A stretch of DNA of 10,662 nucleotides. Source: Bacteroidetes bacterium UBA6491. Its GTDB lineage: Bacteria; Bacteroidota; Bacteroidia; NS11-12g; UBA9320. Positions 1 through 5,893 of the stretch are shown piece after piece (the stretch's first letter is position 1; every line of letters starts with the position of its first letter). The translations under genes and the position numbers were made by a program. The notes beneath the pieces are model-generated. The model was not told where the DNA came from. It made no database searches and worked only from the letters and a program-made list of their open reading frames with translations. The stretch covers positions 1 through 10,662 of the forward strand of contig DJML01000040.1 in NCBI GenBank assembly GCA_002436505.1, read 5' to 3'.

Positions 1-1038
1 ATCATGGTCAATTGTAACCCGGAAACGGTTTCAACTGATTTTGACATGGCAGATAAACTCTATTTTGAACCTGTCTTCTGGGAGCATCTTAGAGAGATCA
101 TTGAGTTGGAGAAACCAATCGGCGTTATTGTCCAGCTTGGCGGCCAGACAGCTCTTAAGCTTTCTGAAAAACTTGATGAAATGGGTATAAGGATAATTGG
201 AACCTCATTCAAGGACATGGATCTTGCGGAAGATCGCGGAAGTTTCTCTGATCTTCTGAAAGAACTTGGCATTCCGTACCCGGATTACGGGGTAGCTGAG
301 AATGCTTACGAAGCGATCCAGATTGCCAATGAAGTAGGTTACCCTGTCCTGGTTAGACCATCTTATGTTTTGGGTGGCCAGGGCATGAAGATCGTCATTA
401 ATGATGAGGACCTGCAAAAGGCTGTAATTGATCTTCAGGGAGACCTGCCGGGCAACAGAATATTGATCGACCACTTTCTGGACAGAGCAGAGGAGGCCGA
501 ATCAGATAGCATCAGTGACGGAGAAGAAGTGCATATTATGGGCATTATGGAACACATTGAGCCTGCAGGGATCCACTCCGGAGATTCATCAGCTGTATTG
601 CCACCATTTGGTTTTTCAGAAGCTGTAATGGCTCAGATAGAGGAATACACGATCAAAATAGCGAGAGCCCTGAATATAATCGGGCTGCTGAACATACAAT
701 TCGCTGTAAAAAACGAAAAGGTGTATGTGATAGAAGCAAACCCGAGGGCATCTAGAACGGTACCTTTTATATGCAAGGCTTACAACGTACCATATGTGAA
801 CATTGCAACCAAAGTGATGTTAGGTGAGAAAAAACTATCTGACTTCAAAATTGTTCAACAACCAAGAGGATATGCGATCAAAAAGCCGGTTTTCTCATTT
901 AACAAGTTCCCAAAGGTCAACAAAGAACTTGGGCCTGAAATGAAATCCACCGGGGAAGCAATTCTGTTCGTAAAAGACCTTAAAGATCCTTACTTCAGAG
1001 AATTGTATAAAGAGAAATCAATGTACCTAAGCCGTTAA
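1..1038 (+). CDS. carB: Carbamoyl-phosphate synthase large subunit, C-terminal part (5' end outside window)
   Basis: This is the second synthetase half of the large subunit, which uses ATP to turn carbamate into carbamoyl phosphate for pyrimidine and arginine synthesis in the cytoplasm. The frame is already open at base 1 (Ile-Met-Val-Asn-Cys-Asn-Pro-Glu-Thr), which matches E. coli CarB near residue 583, so more than half of the protein lies upstream. Visible ATP-grasp landmarks are the loop GGQG (373-384), HSGDS (574-588) and the metal-binding EANPR (733-747). The protein stops soon after the conserved STGEA segment, where E. coli CarB continues for about 140 residues as an MGS-like domain that binds UMP, IMP and ornithine. 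That domain is absent. From memory, this shorter form is common in Bacteroidota, so it is probably not a truncation artefact. The next gene starts 5 nt after the stop, suggesting one transcript. Confidence 0.97.
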   Translation: MMVNCNPETVSTDFDMADKLYFEPVFWEHLREIIELEKPIGVIVQLGGQTALKLSEKLDEMGIRIIGTSFKDMDLAEDRGSFSDLLKELGIPYPDYGVAENAYEAIQIANEVGYPVLVRPSYVLGGQGMKIVINDEDLQKAVIDLQGDLPGNRILIDHFLDRAEEAESDSISDGEEVHIMGIMEHIEPAGIHSGDSSAVLPPFGFSEAVMAQIEEYTIKIARALNIIGLLNIQFAVKNEKVYVIEANPRASRTVPFICKAYNVPYVNIATKVMLGEKKLSDFKIVQQPRGYAIKKPVFSFNKFPKVNKELGPEMKSTGEAILFVKDLKDPYFRELYKEKSMYLSR

Positions 1039-1043
1039 ACAAT

Positions 1044-1283
1044 ATGATCCTTAAGACACTCTTCTATGCTATCCTGATATACTTTGCTATCCGTATCGGG
1101 CAAAGGATATTTACCGTAAGAAAAGCGGTAAAGGAAATGCGTTCAAGAATGGAAGACTATGCCCGTGACCAGCAATTTGGCGACAGCAGGCAGGAAGGTG
1201 ATGTTATAATAAAGAATACAGGGAAAAAAAGAGATCAGAAATATGAGGCAGGGGATTATGTCGATTATGAAGAAATAGACTGA
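1044..1283 (+). CDS. Small single-pass membrane protein, DUF4834-like
   Basis: A 79-residue protein of unknown function. Residues 3-22 form one hydrophobic helix (LKTLFYAILIYFAIRIGQRI), which should anchor it in the inner membrane. The remainder is a highly charged tail with a basic stretch near residues 60-66 (KKRDQK) and an acidic end, GDYVDYEEID. Length, architecture and the D-Y-V-D-Y-E-E ending resemble the DUF4834 family of Bacteroidota as I remember it; I could not test this with a profile search. The ATG lies 5 nt after the carB stop, with no Shine-Dalgarno motif, so co-transcription and perhaps coupled translation with carB are likely. The last 19 bp overlap the 3' end of the opposing GGGP synthase gene. 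The gene is probably real because of its spacing and coherent membrane-protein layout. Its role cannot be inferred from carB linkage alone. Confidence 0.78.
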   Translation: MILKTLFYAILIYFAIRIGQRIFTVRKAVKEMRSRMEDYARDQQFGDSRQEGDVIIKNTGKKRDQKYEAGDYVDYEEID

Positions 1284-2014
1284 TCCCCACGCTTAAGTCT
1301 GGTTAGAAGAGCCGGATCTTTTTCAAGTGCATTTCCTACAACAACAACATCAGCTCCGGCATCCCAGGCCTTTTTCACACCTTCTGCATCAGTAATGCCT
1401 CCGCCTACAATTATTGGATTTTTTGTAAGGGCACGCACCTGTCTTATAGCATTGTCAGAGACAGGCTTCATTGCTCCGCTTCCGGCATCCATATAAGTCA
1501 GTTTCAAGCCAAGCTGCTCTCCTGCAAGAGCTGTAACTGCAGCCAGTTCGGGTTTGTTGTACGGAATAGGAACGGTATTGGAGATGTAGGAAACGGTTGT
1601 AGTTGTCCCGCCATCCATTAAAATATAACCGGTAGGGATAATTTCCAGACCAGATCTTTGGAGAAGAGGCGCAGCTTCCACATGCTTGCCTATGAGCAAT
1701 TCAGGATTACGACCGGAAATCAAAGACAACAGCAATATAGCGTCGGCTTCAGGATGGATCTGATCATTGCCCCCGGGAAAGATCACACAGGGAATATCGG
1801 TGCGCTCCCTGATCAATTGGATCGTTGCTGCCATGCTTCCTTTTGTGATAACACTTCCTCCGACAAGAATAATATCTATGTGAGGTGTGCTCTCAACTGA
1901 AAGCAGCCTATCCAGATGTACAGGATCTGATTTATCAGGATCAATTAGCACCGCCAAAGATTTTATTCCCTGGTCTTTTCGCGTGTGAATAAATTTATTG
2001 ATCGAATTATCCAT
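1265..2014 (-). CDS. Geranylgeranylglyceryl-phosphate synthase family prenyltransferase (GGGPS/PcrB-like)
   Basis: A 249-residue TIM-barrel enzyme, full length for the family. Family members join a polyprenyl diphosphate to sn-glycerol-1-phosphate through an ether bond, the first committed step of archaeal-type lipids. Recognisable elements are IDPDK at residues 24-28 (Mg2+/diphosphate site), GGSVI at 52-56, FPGG at 79-82, TGYILMDGG at 128-136, YMDAGSG at 174-180, and the phosphate-binding strands IVGGGI (202-207) and VVVGNA (224-229). The 128-136 and GGG elements distinguish it from generic phosphate-binding barrels. Bacteroidota homologues belong to group II GGGPS, and some have been shown to make geranylgeranylglyceryl phosphate, but prenyl chain length cannot be read from sequence by eye. 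It could instead use a longer prenyl chain, as Firmicutes PcrB does. The gene stands alone on the minus strand, diverges from nrdJ, and converges on the gene ending at 1283. Confidence 0.9.
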   Translation of the reverse strand: MDNSINKFIHTRKDQGIKSLAVLIDPDKSDPVHLDRLLSVESTPHIDIILVGGSVITKGSMAATIQLIRERTDIPCVIFPGGNDQIHPEADAILLLSLISGRNPELLIGKHVEAAPLLQRSGLEIIPTGYILMDGGTTTTVSYISNTVPIPYNKPELAAVTALAGEQLGLKLTYMDAGSGAMKPVSDNAIRQVRALTKNPIIVGGGITDAEGVKKAWDAGADVVVVGNALEKDPALLTRLKRGDQSISS

Positions 2015-2129
2015 TCGTTACTGCAAAGAAACACATTTTGTTGGTTATCAAATCCTTGTGATATTCTTCAAAATAACAACCAGAAATGTAAATTTATTGT
2101 TATCAACAGCTAAACCCGTTTAACAATCG

Positions 2130-2160
2130 CACACGAAAAACGACAAATATTTTTCGTGTG
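2130..2160. repeat. Perfect 11-bp inverted repeat upstream of nrdJ
   Basis: The arms are cacacgaaaaa (2130-2140) and tttttcgtgtg (2150-2160), separated by a 9-nt spacer cgacaaata. Pairing ends exactly at the arm boundaries. Neither strand has a T-tract directly after the repeat, so it does not look like an intrinsic terminator. It ends 34 nt before the predicted nrdJ -7 element and begins 116 nt before the GGGPS start. That position suits an operator for a dimeric regulator of nrdJ or of both divergent genes. This role is inference; the repeat itself is read directly. Confidence 0.75.
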
Positions 2161-2194
2161 GAAAAGTGCAATCGTGATAATCGAAGATCAAAAA

Positions 2195-2202
2195 TAACTT
2201 TG
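2195..2202 (+). promoter_or_regulatory. Candidate nrdJ promoter, Bacteroidota -7 element TAACTTTG
   Basis: The octamer matches the TAnnTTTG -7 consensus of the primary sigma factor of Bacteroidota exactly. It is the only exact plus-strand match I found in this spacer. Transcription would begin several bases downstream and give a leader of roughly 70 nt. A clear TTG at the expected -33 spacing is missing (the sequence near 2172 reads tcgtg), so the assignment rests on the -7 match and its position. Confidence 0.5.
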
Positions 2203-2235
2203 GAGAAAAACCCCCAAAGAGTTTTTAGAGTTTTT
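2198..2235 (+). repeat. Small dyad and 9-bp tandem repeat at the start of the nrdJ leader
   Basis: A 6-bp dyad ctttgg (2198-2203) / ccaaag (2214-2219) with a 10-nt loop is followed at once by two perfect tandem copies of agagttttt (2218-2226 and 2227-2235). The order of hairpin then T-rich tract is loosely terminator-like. However, the stem is short and its left arm overlaps the predicted -7 element, so it may not be transcribed whole. No function is assigned. Confidence 0.45.
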
Positions 2236-2280
2236 AGTTTAGTTATTTACCCAATACAAAGTCCTAAGTAGTAGTAGCTT

Positions 2281-5200
2281 ATGAGCGCAAACAGCCCCAA
2301 GAAAAACAGCCAGAAAGGCCTTACTTTTTCAAGATTCTTCACAAAAGATGGAGTTAATCCTTATGATCAGTTCGAATACGAATTAAGAAGTTCAGTCATC
2401 AGAAATCCAGCTGGTGATGCTGTGTTTGAAATGCATAATGTCGAAGTGCCAAAAGCATGGTCTCAGGTTGCTACTGATATTTTAGCGCAAAAATATTTTA
2501 GAAAGGCTGGCATTCCGCAACCGGACGGAACCACCGGAACGGAAACATCATTGAAGCAGGTTGCTCACCGTCTTGCAGATTGCTGGAGGACATGGGGAGT
2601 CCAGTACAATTATTTTGCTTCAGAGAAGGACGCAAACATATTTTATGATGAACTGGTGTTCAGCATCATGTCTCAGCATGCAGCACCAAACTCACCACAG
2701 TGGTTCAATACAGGGTTGTATAATACTTATGGTATTGCAGGCAAACCTCAGGGTCACTATTTTGTTGACCAGAACACTGGAAAATTAAAAAGATCGACCT
2801 CTGCATACGAACGGCCTCAACCTCACGCCTGTTTCATCCTTTCAGTGAATGATGACCTGGTAAACGAAGGCGGGATCATGGACCTGTGGGTTCGTGAAGC
2901 AAGGATTTTTAAATACGGATCTGGTGTTGGAACCAACTTTAGTAAGATCCGAGGAGCGAATGAAAAACTTTCCGGCGGCGGAAACTCCAGCGGCCTGATG
3001 TCATTCCTGAAAATTGGTGACCGTGCTGCAGGTGCTATCAAATCAGGCGGTACAACAAGAAGAGCTGCTAAAATGGTATGCCTTGACCTTGATCATCCTG
3101 AAATAGAAGAATTCATTAGCTGGAAAAAGAACGAAGAGAAGAAAGTAGCGGCAATGATCGATCATGGTTATAGCTCTGACTACGAAGGAGAGGCCTATCA
3201 AACAGTATCAGGACAGAATTCCAACAATTCTGTACGTATTCCTAACTCTTTCTTTGAGGCTTTGGAAAATGGAGAGGACTGGAACCTTCTTGCCAGAACA
3301 GATGGCAGGATCGTAAAATCCGTTGAATCAAATAAGATCTGGGATGACATTGCATCCGCGGCATGGGCCTGTGCAGATCCTGGGGTTCAATACGACACCA
3401 CCATCAATGAATGGCATACATGCCCTGAAGGAGGTACTATCAATGCATCAAACCCTTGCTCGGAATATATGTTCCTTGACAATACTGCATGCAACCTTGC
3501 TTCTTTGAACTTGCGTCATTTCTTTGATACAGAAACTCTTGAATTTAACGTAAAAGGACTGGAGTATGCGTCAAGACTTTGGACAGTTGTGCTTGAGATA
3601 TCGGTGCTTATGGCACAATTCCCATCTAAGGACGTTGCAAAGCTGTCTTTTGATTACAGAACACTCGGTCTTGGATATGCAAACCTTGGTTCTGTGTTAA
3701 TGCTTTCTGGTATTCCTTATGACAGCCAGGAAGCAAATGCAATATGTGGAGCGGTCACAGCAATACTGACCGGAACGGCATATGCGACCTCTGCTGAAAT
3801 GGCAGGGCACCTTGGCCCATTCCCTGAATACGAAAAGAACAAAGACCACATGTTGCGTGTAATGCGTAATCACAGGTATGCTGCTTATAATGCAGACGAA
3901 TATGAGAACCTGAGCATTAAACCGGTAGGTATCGATCCAAAATATTGCCCGGAGTATCTTCTTAAAGCATCGTGTAACGCATGGGATAAAGCAGTTCAGC
4001 TTGGAGAAAAGAACGGCTATAGAAACGCACAAACTACCGTAATTGCTCCTACAGGCACCATAGGCCTTGTTATGGATTGCGATACGACCGGTATCGAACC
4101 TGATTTTGCTTTGGTGAAATTTAAAAAATTGTCAGGTGGAGGGTACTTTAAAATTGTAAATCAATCTGTTCCTCAGGCCTTGAGAAATCTTGGGTACAAG
4201 GAACAACAAATTGAAGATATTGTAAATTATGCAAAAGGGCATGCTACACTTGTAGGCGCGCCTCATGTCAGTCCGGAATCACTCAGAGGCCTGGGATTCA
4301 ATGATACGGACATCGAAAAGATAGAAGAAGGACTTCCCTCTGCGTTTGAGATCGGTTTCGTTTTCAACCAATGGACACTGGGAGTTGAAACAATGAACAG
4401 ATTGGGCTTTGATGAGAAGGATTTCAGTCATCCAGAATTTAATTTGTTAGAAGAGTTAGGGTTTGATGAGGACCAGATCGCTGAAGCAAATGATTATATA
4501 TGCGGAACAATGACTGTGGAAGGAGCCCCTTGGATCAAATCGGAGCACTTACCTGTTTTTGATTGTGCAAACAGATGCGGAGAAAAAGGTACCAGGTTCA
4601 TACATGCTCATGGCCATATCCGAATGATGGGTTCTGCCCAGCCATTCATTTCAGGCGCAATCTCTAAAACGATTAATTTACCTAATGAAGCGACAGAAGA
4701 GGATATCAAATCCTGTTATAAGCTGAGCTGGGAACTTGGTTTGAAAGCAAATGCCCTATACAGAGACGGATGTAAACTCTCTCAACCTTTATCAAATAAA
4801 AGCGATAAGAAGAAAAAGGTTGCGAAAGAAGAGGATCAACTTGAAGCGGTTGAACGCGCTGTTGGAGATAAAGCAGAATTGAGCCTTGATGACATAACCC
4901 CGTCCATGGTGCTGGAAGCGGCCAGAAAGATCATTGACGAATCCACGGATACACAATTTAAGAGCCAGCTCTCAAATATTGTTGAACGCAAAAGATTGCC
5001 ATATCAAAGACGTGGTTTCACACAAAAAGCAAAGGTCGGAGGACAAACCTTATTTATACGTACAGGGGAATACAACGATGGCAAACTGGGTGAAATCTTT
5101 GTAGACATGCATAAAGAAGGAGCAACCTTCAGATCATTGATGAACTGCTTCTCTATCGCCGTCTCAATCGGATTGCAATACGGTGTGCCATTGGAAGAAT

Positions 5201-5643
5201 TTGTAGATAAATTCACATTCACAAAATTCGAACCTGCAGGTTATGTAGATGGCCACCCGAACATTAAAAGTGCGACATCTATAATTGACTTTATGTTCAG
5301 GCTGTTGGGCTTTGAATATTTAGGAAAAACAGATCTTGTACAGGTTCCCCCTGCTGATAATGAACATAAAACCCGCTCTGAAAAAGCGAATAACCATAAG
5401 ATCCTTCCTTCTGCTGAGCTAAAGGTAGGATCAGTTAATAAACTCCCTGAACCACAGGTGATTGCGGACGCAGGTCCTTCTTCATCTGCCGGGTCATCGA
5501 TGAAGCTCCAAAGCTCTACAGATGCACTTTTGGGAGGAATTCAGAGCGATGCACCTGCTTGTAACGTATGTGGCCACATGACGGTGCGCAGCGGAACATG
5601 TTATAAATGCCTAAATTGTGGTAACTCTTTAGGTTGTAGTTAG
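2281..5643 (+). CDS. nrdJ: Adenosylcobalamin-dependent class II ribonucleotide reductase, long form
   Basis: A 1,120-residue cytoplasmic enzyme that reduces ribonucleotides to deoxyribonucleotides using a radical generated from coenzyme B12, so it needs no oxygen and no NrdB partner. Active-site residues by motif are N391, the thiyl-radical cysteine C393 and E395 (NPCSE), with redox cysteines C184 (PHACF) and C404 (NTACN). Substrate-loop motifs are PNSPQWFN (136-143) and APTGT (589-593). There is no N-terminal ATP-cone. An insert at about 630-760 separates parts of the barrel. After the catalytic core (ending near 837) comes a lysine-rich linker, then a TSCPD domain at about 908-1020, a Ser/Pro-rich linker, and a tail with C1094, C1097, C1107, C1110, C1113 and C1119. 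The tail probably binds zinc or relays electrons to the active site. The ATG at 2281 is supported by three in-frame TAG codons just upstream and a family-like N-terminus. The gene is monocistronic, with a strong terminator behind it. Confidence 0.97.
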   Translation: MSANSPKKNSQKGLTFSRFFTKDGVNPYDQFEYELRSSVIRNPAGDAVFEMHNVEVPKAWSQVATDILAQKYFRKAGIPQPDGTTGTETSLKQVAHRLADCWRTWGVQYNYFASEKDANIFYDELVFSIMSQHAAPNSPQWFNTGLYNTYGIAGKPQGHYFVDQNTGKLKRSTSAYERPQPHACFILSVNDDLVNEGGIMDLWVREARIFKYGSGVGTNFSKIRGANEKLSGGGNSSGLMSFLKIGDRAAGAIKSGGTTRRAAKMVCLDLDHPEIEEFISWKKNEEKKVAAMIDHGYSSDYEGEAYQTVSGQNSNNSVRIPNSFFEALENGEDWNLLARTDGRIVKSVESNKIWDDIASAAWACADPGVQYDTTINEWHTCPEGGTINASNPCSEYMFLDNTACNLASLNLRHFFDTETLEFNVKGLEYASRLWTVVLEISVLMAQFPSKDVAKLSFDYRTLGLGYANLGSVLMLSGIPYDSQEANAICGAVTAILTGTAYATSAEMAGHLGPFPEYEKNKDHMLRVMRNHRYAAYNADEYENLSIKPVGIDPKYCPEYLLKASCNAWDKAVQLGEKNGYRNAQTTVIAPTGTIGLVMDCDTTGIEPDFALVKFKKLSGGGYFKIVNQSVPQALRNLGYKEQQIEDIVNYAKGHATLVGAPHVSPESLRGLGFNDTDIEKIEEGLPSAFEIGFVFNQWTLGVETMNRLGFDEKDFSHPEFNLLEELGFDEDQIAEANDYICGTMTVEGAPWIKSEHLPVFDCANRCGEKGTRFIHAHGHIRMMGSAQPFISGAISKTINLPNEATEEDIKSCYKLSWELGLKANALYRDGCKLSQPLSNKSDKKKKVAKEEDQLEAVERAVGDKAELSLDDITPSMVLEAARKIIDESTDTQFKSQLSNIVERKRLPYQRRGFTQKAKVGGQTLFIRTGEYNDGKLGEIFVDMHKEGATFRSLMNCFSIAVSIGLQYGVPLEEFVDKFTFTKFEPAGYVDGHPNIKSATSIIDFMFRLLGFEYLGKTDLVQVPPADNEHKTRSEKANNHKILPSAELKVGSVNKLPEPQVIADAGPSSSAGSSMKLQSSTDALLGGIQSDAPACNVCGHMTVRSGTCYKCLNCGNSLGCS

Positions 5644-5663
5644 TAAGTAGTATAACAAAATGG

Positions 5664-5694
5664 AAGTCCGCCTTGTGAAAGGCGGACTTTTTTT
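5664..5694 (+). terminator. Intrinsic terminator of nrdJ with GNRA tetraloop
   Basis: The stem aagtccgcctt (5664-5674) pairs perfectly with aaggcggactt (5679-5689): 11 base pairs closed by the loop gtga (5675-5678), a GNRA-type tetraloop. A run of seven T (5688-5694) begins in the last two stem bases. It starts 20 nt after the nrdJ stop and should separate nrdJ from the macroglobulin gene. Confidence 0.95.
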
Positions 5695-5893
5695 ATTTCT
5701 TGACACCAGAATGTCCTTGCTATTTATGATACAAGCGATCCATGGATAAATTATGCTGCACAGACAATTATTTCATTTATCTCACGTTCCAACTTTAGTG
5801 GTGCTTCGCAGAGTATAAATCTTCAGATCTTGTTCACGGTCGAGGCAATACTTCAAGTATTTTTTTATCTTTTCACGCATAACTGATTTGTCT
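5695..5893. other. Gene-free leader region before the macroglobulin lipoprotein gene
   Basis: About 200 nt with no credible reading frame on either strand. It should hold the promoter for the gene at 5894, but I find no exact TAnnTTTG element; tatttatg near 5720 has one mismatch. No riboswitch or small RNA is recognisable. The only structured element is the palindrome at 5847-5861. Confidence 0.6.
5847..5861. repeat. 15-nt palindrome followed by a T-run
   Basis: aatactt-c-aagtatt is a perfect 7-bp dyad around C5854, followed by further T residues to 5866. As RNA it would give only a weak 5-bp A/U-rich stem, so an operator site 33 nt before the ATG is at least as plausible as a terminator or attenuator. 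The function is unknown. Confidence 0.45.

Larger units (their letters stand above)
2015..2280. other. Divergent intergenic region between the GGGPS gene and nrdJ
   Basis: This AT-rich 266-nt spacer must hold the promoters of both flanking genes. Besides the separately listed repeats and -7 element, it contains a short imperfect dyad, taaac-cc-gttta (2111-2122), and two copies of gttatcaa (2044-2051 and 2099-2106). Just before the nrdJ ATG are three consecutive TAG triplets (2269-2277), in frame with nrdJ. No Shine-Dalgarno sequence precedes nrdJ, which is normal for Bacteroidota. I saw no NrdR-box-like pair, no cobalamin riboswitch B12 box and no convincing promoter for the minus-strand gene. 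The nearest minus-strand candidate, caaaataa at 2069-2076, misses the -7 consensus by one base and has no suitably spaced -33 element. Confidence 0.7.

Noticed and set aside
1021..1050. CarB truncated by a frameshift
   Set aside because: The C-terminal residues after STGEA still look family-like for Bacteroidota CarB, and a new gene begins 5 nt later, leaving no space for a lost MGS domain.
2100..2108. DnaA-box-like nonamer ttatcaaca upstream of nrdJ
   Set aside because: It differs by one base from TTATCCACA, stands alone, and such near matches are expected by chance in AT-rich spacers.
2130..2160. Intrinsic terminator at the 11-bp inverted repeat
   Set aside because: No T-run follows on either strand, the stem is A/T-rich next to the loop, and the site lies upstream of both flanking genes rather than after one.
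2015..2280. Cobalamin riboswitch upstream of the B12-dependent reductase gene
   Set aside because: No B12 box (GCCACTG-like) or matching multi-stem layout is visible. Such riboswitches usually repress B12-independent isoenzymes or transport genes rather than nrdJ itself.
3697..4032. 111-codon minus-strand reading frame inside nrdJ
   Set aside because: It is antisense to conserved class II reductase core sequence, with no own start context or family resemblance.
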